This document shows positions 24,731 to 33,410 of a DNA stretch of 64,000 nt, piece after piece. Within the stretch, counting starts at the first letter, position 1. Each line of letters begins with the position of its first letter. The stretch is from NCBI RefSeq assembly GCF_014851685.1, contig NZ_JACVAC010000006.1, forward strand, positions 124,001-188,000, written 5' to 3'. Position numbers and translations under genes: made by a program. The notes beneath the pieces are model-generated. The model worked only from the letters and a program-made list of their open reading frames with translations. It was not told the origin of the DNA and did no database searches. The DNA comes from Pseudomonas sp. PDM05. Its GTDB lineage: Bacteria; Pseudomonadota; Gammaproteobacteria; Pseudomonadales; Pseudomonadaceae.

Positions 24731-25575
24731 AACCGCGCATCCTCGCCGGCCTGATCGGCTCCGGCATCCAGGCTTCCCGCACCCCGGCTTTGCATGAACA
24801 GGAAGGCGACGCCAGAGGCCTGCGCTACCTGTATCGCTTGATCGACCTGGACCCGCTGCGATTGACCGTCGATGCCCTGCCCGACCTGCTCGACGCTGCC
24901 GAGTTGATGCAGTTCACCGGCCTGAACATTACTTACCCGTGCAAGCAGGCGATCCTGCCGCTGCTCGATGATTTGTCCGACGAGGCCCGGGGGATTGGCG
25001 CGGTCAATACCGTGGTGTTCAAGGACGGCAAACGTATCGGCCATAACACCGACTGCCTGGGCTTCGCCGAAGGATTTCGACGCAACCTGAGTGATGTGCT
25101 GCGCCAGCGCGTCGTACAAATGGGCGCAGGCGGCGCAGGCGCGGCAGTGGCCCACGCGCTATTGGCCGAAGGCGTTGAACGCCTGAGCATCTTTGACCTG
25201 GACAGCAGCCGCGCCCAGGACTTGGTGGACAACCTCGCCCTGCGTTTCGGCAGCGGTCGCGCCCAGGTCGGCAGCCACCTGGAAAGCGCCATGGCCGAGG
25301 CGGATGGGGTGGTGAACACCACGCCGATGGGCATGGCCAAGCTGCCTGGCACTCCGGTTCCGGCGGCCCTGCTGCGGGCCGAACTGTGGGTGGCCGAGAT
25401 TGTGTATTTCCCGCTGGAAACCGAACTGCTGCGCGACGCCCGCGCCTTGGGTTGCCGCACGCTGGATGGCGGCAATATGGCGGTGTTCCAGGCGGTGAAG
25501 GCGTTTGAGTTGTTCAGTGGCGAAGTGCCGGATGCGCAGCGGATGCTGGCGCACTTTCAGGCCATGAATATCTAA
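24727..25575 (+). CDS. Quinate/shikimate dehydrogenase, AroE family
   Basis: A 282-residue AroE-fold enzyme. The substrate-site Lys is in [16 protein letters not shown], the catalytic Asp in GHNTDCLGF, and the cofactor loop is [15 protein letters not shown]. After the second strand the sequence is FDLDSSRA, an acidic end favouring NAD+ over NADP+, as in QsuD/RifI2-type catabolic enzymes. Together with AroQ and QuiC it would take quinate or shikimate into the protocatechuate route. ATGA overlap with aroQ. Which substrate is preferred cannot be decided by reading. Confidence 0.85.
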   Translation: MKPRILAGLIGSGIQASRTPALHEQEGDARGLRYLYRLIDLDPLRLTVDALPDLLDAAELMQFTGLNITYPCKQAILPLLDDLSDEARGIGAVNTVVFKDGKRIGHNTDCLGFAEGFRRNLSDVLRQRVVQMGAGGAGAAVAHALLAEGVERLSIFDLDSSRAQDLVDNLALRFGSGRAQVGSHLESAMAEADGVVNTTPMGMAKLPGTPVPAALLRAELWVAEIVYFPLETELLRDARALGCRTLDGGNMAVFQAVKAFELFSGEVPDAQRMLAHFQAMNI

Positions 25576-25609
25576 CAGGCGAAACAAATTCAACTATGGG
25601 AGCAGCTTT

Positions 25610-25637
25610 TGTGGGAGCGGGCTTGCTCGCTCCCACA
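25610..25637. repeat. Collapsed REP palindrome
   Basis: TGTGGGAGCGGG joined to its own inverted end CTCGCTCCCACA with no spacer, apparently a REPIN that lost its middle. It lies between two convergent genes and may terminate both. Confidence 0.8.
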
Positions 25638-25673
25638 TTCAGGTTGCATTCCACTCGAAGAGTCGCGTAAGCG

Positions 25674-26339
25674 TCAGGCTTGCAGGTAGCGCATCACCGA
25701 CTCACAGATCATCTCCCGATGTCGCTGCTTGATGGCCTCATCCGACAGCTCAATCTGAAAAATCTCACTGAATGTATGGCGGTTGGACACCCGGTAAAAG
25801 CTGAATGAATTGATCAGCAGATGCACGTCCAACGGCTCCAGCCCCTCACGAAACAAACCCAGCTCCGCGCCCCGGCGCAAGGTCGTGCCCAGCGCTTCGA
25901 GGATGTTGCTGTTCATCGCCTTGATCGACTCTGAGCGCTTCACGTATTCGGCATTGTGGATATTTTCGATGCTGACGATGCGCACGAAATCCACGTTCTG
26001 ATCGTGGTGATCAAAGGTGAATTCCACCAGCCGGCGGATCGCTTCGCGCGGTTCCAGGGCGGTGAGATTCATGCGGGTTTCGGTGTTGCGGATGTCGCCG
26101 TAGAGCTTCTCCAGTACCTCGACGTACAGCTGCTCCTTGCTGCCGAAGTAGTAATAGATCATGCGCTTGGAGGTGTGGATGCGCTCGGCGATGGCGTCCA
26201 CGCGCGCGCCGGACAGGCCTTGCTGGACAAACTCGACGATCGCTTCCTGCAGGATGTTTTCGCGGGTCTTTTCCGGGTTGTTCTTACGACTCTTGCGCGG
26301 CGCGTCGGACGCAGCGGAGAGGTCGGGAGTCAGGGTCAT
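25674..26339 (-). CDS. TetR-family regulator of the quinate cluster
   Basis: A 221-residue protein from the ATG at 26339 (the longer frame adds 28 residues). The N-terminal helix-turn-helix reads ENILQEAIVEFVQQGLSGARVDAIAERIHTSKRMIYYYFGSKEQLY. The remaining helical domain is the ligand-binding and dimerisation part. It lies downstream of quiC on the same strand, 80 bp after its stop, and between the two arms of the quinate cluster, so a role as local regulator is likely. The shared GTAC-N6-GTTA motif at both promoters is a candidate operator. Confidence 0.88.
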   Translation of the reverse strand: MTLTPDLSAASDAPRKSRKNNPEKTRENILQEAIVEFVQQGLSGARVDAIAERIHTSKRMIYYYFGSKEQLYVEVLEKLYGDIRNTETRMNLTALEPREAIRRLVEFTFDHHDQNVDFVRIVSIENIHNAEYVKRSESIKAMNSNILEALGTTLRRGAELGLFREGLEPLDVHLLINSFSFYRVSNRHTFSEIFQIELSDEAIKQRHREMICESVMRYLQA

Positions 26340-26419
26340 GGTGCGCTCACGGCCGTTTTTATTGTGCAGGCGCCGATTATGGGCTGCGGCGCTCCCCGAA
26401 GGAAGCACCGCACCACCGC

Positions 26420-28321
26420 TCACAACCGCGCTTGGCGTACCGCACCGCTGCGGGACTTGGCCATGGCCGCCAGACGCACCGCCACGTTGGCCGCGCCGTA
26501 ACCGGCATAGCCGTTCTTGCGCTGGATGATCTCGAAGAAAAACCGCCCTTCGAACGGTTCGGTGTACACGTGAAACAGCTCACCGCCATTGGCGTCGCGG
26601 TCGTACAACACGTTGTAATACGCCAGCTCGCTGAGGAACTCATCGTCAAAATCAAACCGTGCCGCGAGGTCGTCGTAATAGTTGAGCGGGATGTCCAGCA
26701 GCGGCACGCCCGCGTCTTTGGCCCGGCGCACCTCGGCGAAAATGTCCGCGCAGTCGAAGGCAATGTGGTGCACACCCGAGCCGCGATAGCTCGATAGCGC
26801 GTGGGAAATTGCGGTATTGCGGTTCTCGGAAATGTTCAGCGGCAAACGAATCGAACTGCAGCGGCTGCGCAGGGCGCGGCTCTTCACCAGGCCATAGGGG
26901 TCGGGCAGCACCACTTCGTCGTCGGCCTCGAAATCCAGCAGGCTCTTGTAGAACAGCACCCAACTGTCGAGGCTGTCGGCCGGCAGCGCCATGGCCATAT
27001 GGTCGATACGCAACAGGCCACCACTGGCAGCCGGCGCGGCTTGCAGGTTGAAGTCGGTGTCGTACAGCGTGCCTTCGCTGGGGTCTACCAGATAGATCAG
27101 GCTGCCATCCGGCGCACGCACGGCGGCCAGCTCAAGCTCGTTGGGCCCGACCAGCCCGCGATAGGGCTGGCCCTTGTAGGCCACCGCCCGCTCCAGGGCC
27201 TTGGCGCTGTCCTTGACCCGCAGCGCGGTGGCGCACAACGACGGGCCATGGGCCTCGAAAAAGTTGTGGGCGAAGGAATAGGGTTCGCAATTGAGGATCA
27301 GGTTGATGTCGCCCTGGCGCAACAGGCTCACGCTCTTGGAGCGGTGCTGGCCGGCCTTGACGAAGCCGAGGCGCTCCAGCCAGTGGGTCAGCTTGGCGCC
27401 AAGGCTTTCATCCACGGCAAATTCGAGGAATTCGATGCCGTCGTACTCGCTGGCAGCCGGGGTATCGAACAGAATCTGCACGGGTTGCGCCGGTGCTTGC
27501 TGCTTCAGGCGCTCGCGGGTTTTCTCCTCCAGGTACAGCAAGGAGCGCAGGCCATCCGCTGCATTGGCGCGGGTCGGCGCGGCGCGGAAACCGTCGTTGA
27601 AAATTTCCAGGGACAGCGGCCCGGTGTAGCCACTCTTGATGATCGGCGCAAGAAAGCCCGCCAGGTCAAATTCGCCTTGCCCCGGGAAGCAGCGGAAATG
27701 CCGGCTCCACTCCAGCACGTCCATGGCCAGGATCGGCGCGTCGGCCATTTGCACGAAGAAGATCTTGTCGCCGGGGATCTGCGCGATGGCGCTCGGGTCG
27801 CCCTTGAGTGACAGGGTGTGGAAGCTGTCGAGCAGCACGCCGAGGGCCGGGTGATCGACCTGGCGCACCAGGTTCCACACCTGCTGCCAGGTGTTCACAT
27901 GCTTGCCCCAGGCCAGCGCTTCATAACCGATGCGCAAGCCACGGCGGCCGGCATGTTCGGCCAACAGGTGCAGATCGTCGAGCAAAATGCGTTCATCGCC
28001 GACGCAATCGGCGGAGGCGTTGCTGCACACCAGCACCAGGTCAGTGCCCAATTCCTGCATCAGGTCGAACTTGCGCTCGGCACGCTCCAGGTTGCGGGCC
28101 AGACGGTCGCGGCGGCAGCCCTCAAAGTCGCGGAACGGCTGGAACAGGGTGATGGCGATACCGAGGTCGGCACACATCTGCCTGACTTCGCGGGGGCTGC
28201 CGTCGTAATACAACAAGTCGTTTTCGAAGATCTCGACGCCATCAAACCCGGCGGCGGCAATCGCTTCGAGTTTTTCCGGCAGGGTGCCGCTCAAGGAAAC
28301 GGTGGCAATGGAACGTTGCAT
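26420..28321 (-). CDS. quiC: 3-dehydroshikimate dehydratase QuiC, fused to an HPPD-like domain
   Basis: A 633-residue fusion from the ATG at 28321. The N-terminal TIM barrel (1 to about 270) carries the metal ligands Glu134 (GYEA), Asp165 (LLDSFH), Gln191 (FVQM) and Glu239 (LSLEI), as in characterised QuiC1. The C-terminal part (about 290-615) is a tandem VOC fold like 4-hydroxyphenylpyruvate dioxygenase, with the putative facial triad His441 (RIDH), His519 (GVHH) and Glu597 (FFEIIQRK). It converts 3-dehydroshikimate to protocatechuate in the cytoplasm. The second domain's own catalysis is unproven. It is divergent from the MFS importer. Confidence 0.94.
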   Translation of the reverse strand: MQRSIATVSLSGTLPEKLEAIAAAGFDGVEIFENDLLYYDGSPREVRQMCADLGIAITLFQPFRDFEGCRRDRLARNLERAERKFDLMQELGTDLVLVCSNASADCVGDERILLDDLHLLAEHAGRRGLRIGYEALAWGKHVNTWQQVWNLVRQVDHPALGVLLDSFHTLSLKGDPSAIAQIPGDKIFFVQMADAPILAMDVLEWSRHFRCFPGQGEFDLAGFLAPIIKSGYTGPLSLEIFNDGFRAAPTRANAADGLRSLLYLEEKTRERLKQQAPAQPVQILFDTPAASEYDGIEFLEFAVDESLGAKLTHWLERLGFVKAGQHRSKSVSLLRQGDINLILNCEPYSFAHNFFEAHGPSLCATALRVKDSAKALERAVAYKGQPYRGLVGPNELELAAVRAPDGSLIYLVDPSEGTLYDTDFNLQAAPAASGGLLRIDHMAMALPADSLDSWVLFYKSLLDFEADDEVVLPDPYGLVKSRALRSRCSSIRLPLNISENRNTAISHALSSYRGSGVHHIAFDCADIFAEVRRAKDAGVPLLDIPLNYYDDLAARFDFDDEFLSELAYYNVLYDRDANGGELFHVYTEPFEGRFFFEIIQRKNGYAGYGAANVAVRLAAMAKSRSGAVRQARL

Positions 28322-28390
28322 GGGGCGACTCCCGGCAATTATTGTTTGCGCCAAATTATTCGCCCCCAGTCTACCCACAGCAATTAAAAT

Positions 28391-28413
28391 GTACGAACCA
28401 GTTAGTTTTTGGT
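28391..28413. promoter_or_regulatory. Candidate TetR operator between quiC and the MFS importer
   Basis: GTAC-N6-GTTA-G-TTTTT-GGT, containing ACGAACCAGTTAGT, a perfect ACNAAC-N2-GTTNGT palindrome. The same pattern, slightly shorter, is at the aroQ promoter. Confidence 0.5.
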
Positions 28414-28426
28414 GCGATTATCGAAC
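28412..28426. promoter_or_regulatory. PcaR consensus site between quiC and the MFS importer
   Basis: Minus-strand GTTCGATAATCGCAC, identical over 15 bp to the PcaR (IclR family) binding consensus from the P. putida pca genes as I recall it. It overlaps the end of the TetR-like site. A TTACCG element follows at 28438-28443. Confidence 0.7.
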
Positions 28427-28533
28427 ACTATGCCCGTTTACCGAATTGACGATTTTTTAGCCGCTGCGCACCATCAACGACGCAACCTGACCCAGAACAC
28501 ACCATAAAAATTTCAAAAAACGGGTACGACCTC

Positions 28534-29868
28534 ATGCCTCTGCAAAACTCCGCCCTGGCCTCGCGCTCCGGCACCCCGCACGCCGGCATCGGCGACAAGA
28601 TCCGCGGCGCCCTGGCCGTGGGTAAAACTCGCTGGGGCATGTTGGCCCTGGTGTTCTTTGCCACCACCCTGAACTACATCGACCGCGCCGCCCTGGGCGT
28701 GATGCAACCGATCCTCGCCAAGGAAATGAGCTGGACGGCGATGGACTACGCCAACATCAACTTCTGGTTCCAGGTTGGCTACGCCGTCGGCTTTGTGCTG
28801 CAAGGCCGCCTGATCGACCGCGTCGGTGTGAAACGCGTGTTCTTCTTCGCCGTGCTGCTGTGGAGCCTGGCGACTGGTGCCCACGGCCTGGCCACCTCGG
28901 CGGTGGGTTTCATGGTCTGCCGCTTTATCCTCGGGCTGACCGAAGCCGCCAACTACCCGGCCTGCGTCAAGACCACACGCTTGTGGTTCCCCGCCGGTGA
29001 ACGTGCGGTGGCCACCGGCATCTTCAACGCCGGCACCAACGTCGGTGCGATGATGACGCCGATGCTGCTGCCGCTGATCCTGCACGTGTGGGGCTGGCAG
29101 GCGGCATTCCTGTGCATGGCCTCGCTCGGCGCGATCTGGCTGGTGTTCTGGGGCTTGAAGTACTACAACCCGGAAGACCATCCGAGCGTCAAACAATCCG
29201 AACTGGACTACGTGCAACGGGAAGTCGAACCCGAACAACCGGGTGTGCCGTTCAGCCGCATCCTGCGCATGCGCGGCACCTGGGCCTTCGCCATTGCCTA
29301 CGCGCTGACCGCGCCGGTGTTCTGGTTCTACCTGTATTGGTTGCCGCCGTTCCTGAACCAGCAATACAACCTGGGCATCAACGTGACCCAGATGGGTATC
29401 CCGCTGATCATCATCTACCTGACAGCCGACTTCGGCAGTGTGGGTGGGGGGATTCTGTCGTCGTTCCTGATCGGCCGTGGCATGAACTCGATCAAGGCGC
29501 GCTTGCTGTCGATGTTGCTGTTCGCCTGCTGCATCGTCGGCGTGATCATGGCGGCCGGTTCCAGCCAGCTGTGGGTCGCAGTGTTTGCCATCTCCCTGGC
29601 CATCGGTGCGCACCAGGCCTGGACCGCCAACATCTGGAGCCTGGTGATGGACTACACGCCCAAGCACATGATGAGCACGGTATTCGGCTTCGGCGGGATG
29701 TGTGCGGCCATCGGCGGCATGTTCATGACCCAGATCGTCGGCCATATCCTCACCGTGACCAACAACAACTACACCGTGTTGTTCACCCTGATCCCGGCGA
29801 TGTACTTCATTGCGCTGACCTGGATGTACTTCATGGCGCCGCGCAAGATCCCTACCGTAGACGTCTGA
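28534..29868 (+). CDS. MFS importer (ACS family), probable quinate/shikimate or related carboxylate transporter
   Basis: A 444-residue protein with 12 transmembrane helices. ACS-family features: NYIDRAALGVMQPILAKEM in helix 1, GRLIDRVGVKRVFF after helix 2, and GLTEAANYPACVKTTRLWFPAGERAVATGIFNAG in helices 4-5. It sits head to head with quiC and shares the PcaR- and TetR-like operators, so uptake of quinate, shikimate or protocatechuate is the logical role; substrate choice is inference. It ends 1 bp from the convergent EamA gene. Confidence 0.87.
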   Translation: MPLQNSALASRSGTPHAGIGDKIRGALAVGKTRWGMLALVFFATTLNYIDRAALGVMQPILAKEMSWTAMDYANINFWFQVGYAVGFVLQGRLIDRVGVKRVFFFAVLLWSLATGAHGLATSAVGFMVCRFILGLTEAANYPACVKTTRLWFPAGERAVATGIFNAGTNVGAMMTPMLLPLILHVWGWQAAFLCMASLGAIWLVFWGLKYYNPEDHPSVKQSELDYVQREVEPEQPGVPFSRILRMRGTWAFAIAYALTAPVFWFYLYWLPPFLNQQYNLGINVTQMGIPLIIIYLTADFGSVGGGILSSFLIGRGMNSIKARLLSMLLFACCIVGVIMAAGSSQLWVAVFAISLAIGAHQAWTANIWSLVMDYTPKHMMSTVFGFGGMCAAIGGMFMTQIVGHILTVTNNNYTVLFTLIPAMYFIALTWMYFMAPRKIPTVDV

Positions 29869-29869
29869 T

Positions 29870-30748
29870 CTACCTGCGCCGCTGCTGCCAGGCAGCGGCC
29901 AACCCGCTCATGCAGATCACCCCGATGCCGACCACCGTGGTCAAGTCGGGGGTATGGTTGAATACCAGCCAGCCCAACAACCCCGCAAACACGATCTGGC
30001 AATAGCCGAACGGTGCCAGCAACGCCGGTGCCGCGAAGCGGAACGCCTGGGTCAACATCAAGTGCGCAGTCATCCCGCAGGTGCCCAGCGCCAGCATCAA
30101 CACGCCATGCCACAGCGTCGGGACCTGCCAGAAGAACGGCACCATCGCGCTCATCACCAGGGTGTTGCACAGGCCGGCGAAGAAGTTGCTGGTGGTCGGG
30201 CTGTCGTATTGGCTCAGGATGCGCGTGAGCAGTTGGTAGAAGCAGAAGAACAACGCCGAACACAGCGGCAGCAGCACCGCCGGGGTGAACAGTTCGCCAC
30301 CGGGGTGGATGATGATCAGCACGCCGACAAACCCGCAGATCACCGCCAGCCACTGGCCGCGCGTAACGTGCTCACCGAGCAGCGGCACCGACAGTGCTGT
30401 CACCAGGATCGGTGCAAGGAAGTTCACTGCCGTGGCTTCCGCCAGGGGGATGTAATGCAGCGCCGTGGTAAAGAACAGGCTGGTACCCAGCAGGCACAAC
30501 GCCCGCACCACCTGCATTCCCGGCCGTTTGCTGCGCAGTACGCGCAAGCCCGATTGCGGCAGGAAAATCCCGGCCATCAACAGGGTATGCACCAGATAGC
30601 GCGCCCAGACCACCATCACGATCGGGTAGAACCCGGCCAGGTATTTGGACAAGGCGTCGTGGCTGGAAAACAGGAAAGTCGCCACCACAATCAGCAAGAT
30701 GCCTTTGAAAGGATGGTTGACGCCGGAGAGGGGAGTGCTGACGGTCAT
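29870..30748 (-). CDS. EamA/DMT-family transporter
   Basis: A 292-residue protein with ten transmembrane helices in two EamA repeats; the second begins about residue 150. I prefer the ATG at 30748 (AAGAG upstream) over the one at 30763. The first repeat has FSSHDALSKYLAGFYPIVMVVWARYLVH. Such proteins export metabolites or amino acids, but the substrate is not readable. Monocistronic. Confidence 0.85.
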   Translation of the reverse strand: MTVSTPLSGVNHPFKGILLIVVATFLFSSHDALSKYLAGFYPIVMVVWARYLVHTLLMAGIFLPQSGLRVLRSKRPGMQVVRALCLLGTSLFFTTALHYIPLAEATAVNFLAPILVTALSVPLLGEHVTRGQWLAVICGFVGVLIIIHPGGELFTPAVLLPLCSALFFCFYQLLTRILSQYDSPTTSNFFAGLCNTLVMSAMVPFFWQVPTLWHGVLMLALGTCGMTAHLMLTQAFRFAAPALLAPFGYCQIVFAGLLGWLVFNHTPDLTTVVGIGVICMSGLAAAWQQRRR

Positions 30749-30931
30749 TGAGTTCTCTTGCATGACGGGCTGAACGCGGGCTGCTCAACCCGGTAATCTA
30801 GCAGCCGGGCTTGCGTCTGCCCCAAGAGCATAACCAAACACTGTGCGAACAGCGCACTAAATCATGGGATTCGAGTCCAACCTCGCACGATCGCCCACGC
30901 ATTGCACACTTTTTATCCAAGGCCTGCCACT

Positions 30932-31348
30932 ATGAAAAAAGCCCTGTTTGTTCTCTCTGCCATCGCCCTGCTCGCCGCTTGCGGCCAGGAAGCCAAGGAC
31001 GCGCCCAAACCGGCGCCCGCCTCCGTGCAAGCGACCCTGGTGCCGGCCACCCCGCCCACCGACCAGTGGGTCGGCAAGTGGGTCGGCGTCGAAGGCCTGT
31101 ACCTGACCATCGCCAAGGACGACAGCGTCGGCCGCGGGCATTACATCATCACCATGCAATACGGCCTCGACGCCGGCGACTCCGGCACCTTCAAAGGTGA
31201 AGCCGCCGAAGACGGCATCGCCTTCACCCGCCCGGACGGCCCGCAATTGCTACGCGCCGGCGACGGTGCCGCCACTGGCCTCAAGTGGCTGGCAGATAAA
31301 AAGGACTGCCTGGTCGTGGCGAGTGGCGAAGGCTACTGCCGCCAATAA
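30932..31348 (+). CDS. Small lipoprotein of unknown function
   Basis: A 138-residue protein from the ATG at 30932. Lipoprotein signal with lipobox LLAAC (Cys17), followed by a Pro/Ala-rich linker (about 18-42). The globular part has two Cys near the end (DKKDCLVVASGEGYCRQ) that could form a disulfide. After lipid attachment it should sit in the outer membrane, since the residue after Cys is Gln, not Asp. Family not recognised. Confidence 0.8.
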   Translation: MKKALFVLSAIALLAACGQEAKDAPKPAPASVQATLVPATPPTDQWVGKWVGVEGLYLTIAKDDSVGRGHYIITMQYGLDAGDSGTFKGEAAEDGIAFTRPDGPQLLRAGDGAATGLKWLADKKDCLVVASGEGYCRQ

Positions 31349-31419
31349 CGTCCATACTCCAACGAACTTGCCACAGTTAAGTTTCAACTTATAAAAGGCT
31401 TATCGAGAGGATTGCCCCC

Positions 31420-32307
31420 ATGCTATGGAAAAAAGGCCGACGCAGCGACAACGTGGTGGACGCCCGCGATGACAGTGGCGGCGGCGGTGGCGGCATGCGC
31501 TTTGGTGGCGGCAAGGGCCTGAGCCTGACCGCGATTGTGCTGATCGTCGGCATCGGCTGGCTGACCGGCCAGGACCCGTTGCAGATCCTCGGCCAACTCA
31601 CCGGGCAGATGGAGCAGGCGCCGTCGGTCAGCACCCAGACGCGCCAGGCGCCAGCGGCCAATGACGAACAGGCCGACTTTGTCCGCGCCGTGCTCGGCGA
31701 TACCGAAGACACCTGGGCCCAGGTGTTCCAGGAAAACGGCCTGACCTACAAGAACCCGAAACTGATCCTGTTCCGTGGCCGGGTGAATTCGGCCTGCGGT
31801 GGCGCCACCTCGGCCAGCGGCCCGTTCTATTGCCCGGCCGACCAGCAGGTCTACCTGGACCTGGATTTCTTCCGCGAAATGTCGCAACGCTTCCAGGCCG
31901 CCGGCGACTTCGCCCAGGCCTACGTGATCGCCCACGAAGTCGGGCACCACGTGCAGACGTTGCTCGGCATCTCGGCCAAGCTCCAGACGGCCCGCCAACA
32001 AGGCCGGCAGATGCAGGGCGACGGCGGCCTGCTGGTGCGCCAGGAACTGCAAGCCGACTGCTTCGCCGGCGTGTGGGCCAACCATGCGCAAAAACGCTTG
32101 AACTGGCTGGAGCCCGGCGACATCGACGAAGCCCTGAACGCCGCCAACGCCATCGGCGACGACCGTTTGCAGCAACAGGGCCAAGGCCGCGTGGTGCCGG
32201 ACTCGTTCACCCACGGCACCTCGGCGCAACGCGTACGCTGGTTCAAGACCGGCTTCGCCCAGGGCCAGATCACTCAGTGCGATACCTTTTCCGCCAAGAG
32301 TCTCTAA
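31420..32307 (+). CDS. ypfJ: YpfJ-family putative neutral zinc metallopeptidase
   Basis: A 295-residue protein. A Gly-rich cytoplasmic start (residues 19-32), one transmembrane helix (about 36-50), then an exported domain with the zinc-peptidase motif HEVGH at 172-176 and ACGGATSASGPFYCPAD. The downstream Glu ligand is probably in QELQADCFAGVW. Shine-Dalgarno GAGAGG at 9 nt. Membrane-anchored; no substrate is known. The next gene starts directly after its stop codon. Confidence 0.92.
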   Translation: MLWKKGRRSDNVVDARDDSGGGGGGMRFGGGKGLSLTAIVLIVGIGWLTGQDPLQILGQLTGQMEQAPSVSTQTRQAPAANDEQADFVRAVLGDTEDTWAQVFQENGLTYKNPKLILFRGRVNSACGGATSASGPFYCPADQQVYLDLDFFREMSQRFQAAGDFAQAYVIAHEVGHHVQTLLGISAKLQTARQQGRQMQGDGGLLVRQELQADCFAGVWANHAQKRLNWLEPGDIDEALNAANAIGDDRLQQQGQGRVVPDSFTHGTSAQRVRWFKTGFAQGQITQCDTFSAKSL

Positions 32308-33282
32308 ATGAATAAACGACTGGCATTGCTGCTGGGTCTGTTCGTCAGCTGTTCTACGTTCGCCGCTGGGCACGACATCAAGGACAGCGACCTCGATCGT
32401 TTCCCACTCAAGGCCGGGGATCTCAGCCTGGGCTTGAGCCAGGACTGGCGCCAGCCGCTGCCAGACGTCACCCGCGCGCTGATCATCGTGCATGGCCGCC
32501 TGCGCGATGCCGCGGCCTATCTGCAAAGTGGCGAACAGGCCGCCGAGAATGCCGGGCAAGCCACCCACACCCTGGTGATTGCACCGCGCTTTCTGACGGA
32601 GGCGGATGCGCGGCACGAGCATCTGGACAAGCGGATACTGCGCTGGACCGACAACGGCTGGATGGCCGGCGAAGCGTCCACCGGCCCGGGCCCGATCAGT
32701 TCCTATGGCGCCCTCGACCAGATCATCAAGCACCTGGGCAACCGCAAGCTGTTCCCGGCGCTCAAGGAAATCGTGGTGGCCGGGCACTCCGGCGGTGGCC
32801 AGGTGATACAGCGTTTTGCCCTCACCAGCCACGATCATCCCAAGCTGCAAAGCGAAGGCATCGGCCTGCGGTATGTGGTGGCGAATCCTTCGTCCTACGC
32901 CTACTTCAGCCCACAGCGGCCGGTGCCGTTCGATGCCGCCAGTTGCCCAGGCTTCAACGACTGGAAATACGGCATGCAGAACCTGCCGGCCTATGCCAAA
33001 GGCCGCAGCGTCGAACAACTGGAGCAGGCTTACGTGTCACGTGACATCACGTACCTGCTGGGCCAGCAGGACATCGACCCGAAGCATCACGCGCTGGATA
33101 TAGGCTGCGAGGCACAAACCCAGGGCGCGTATCGGTTGATTCGTGGGCACAATTATTTCGACTACCTCAAGCAGCGGCATCCGCAGTTGCGTCATACGCT
33201 GGTGGAAGTGCCCGGTGTCGGGCATAACGGCGATGGGATGTTTACGTCGCCGCAGGGGCAGAAGGTGTTGTTCACGCAATAA
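32308..33282 (+). CDS. Secreted alpha/beta-hydrolase-fold protein
   Basis: A 324-residue protein whose ATG immediately follows the ypfJ stop, so it is translationally coupled. Signal peptide MNKRLALLLGLFVSCSTFAAG. The nucleophile elbow GHSGGG follows EIVVA, an oxyanion-side segment is ALIIVHG, and a late His occurs in VPGVGHNGDGMF, giving a plausible Ser-Asp-His triad. Substrate unknown. Expected in the periplasm. A REPIN follows. Confidence 0.82.
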   Translation: MNKRLALLLGLFVSCSTFAAGHDIKDSDLDRFPLKAGDLSLGLSQDWRQPLPDVTRALIIVHGRLRDAAAYLQSGEQAAENAGQATHTLVIAPRFLTEADARHEHLDKRILRWTDNGWMAGEASTGPGPISSYGALDQIIKHLGNRKLFPALKEIVVAGHSGGGQVIQRFALTSHDHPKLQSEGIGLRYVVANPSSYAYFSPQRPVPFDAASCPGFNDWKYGMQNLPAYAKGRSVEQLEQAYVSRDITYLLGQQDIDPKHHALDIGCEAQTQGAYRLIRGHNYFDYLKQRHPQLRHTLVEVPGVGHNGDGMFTSPQGQKVLFTQ

Positions 33283-33285
33283 AAC

Positions 33286-33374
33286 TGTGGGAGCGGGCTT
33301 GCCCGCGAAAGCGGTGGGTCAGTCGATCGATGTATAGCTGACACACCGCATTCGCGAGCAAGCCCGCTCCCACA
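33286..33374. repeat. REPIN between convergent genes
   Basis: Inverted pair of the TGTGGGAGCGGG REP. It lies between the secreted hydrolase gene and the convergent HAD gene and can act as a shared terminator. Confidence 0.9.
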
Positions 33375-33410
33375 CAAGCCAGTTCCCACAGTTGATCTTC
33401 ATTATCAGTG

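Noticed and set aside
28513..29745. 410-codon minus-strand frame over the MFS importer
   Set aside because: Antisense of a clear 12-helix transporter; composition is typical of a shadow frame.
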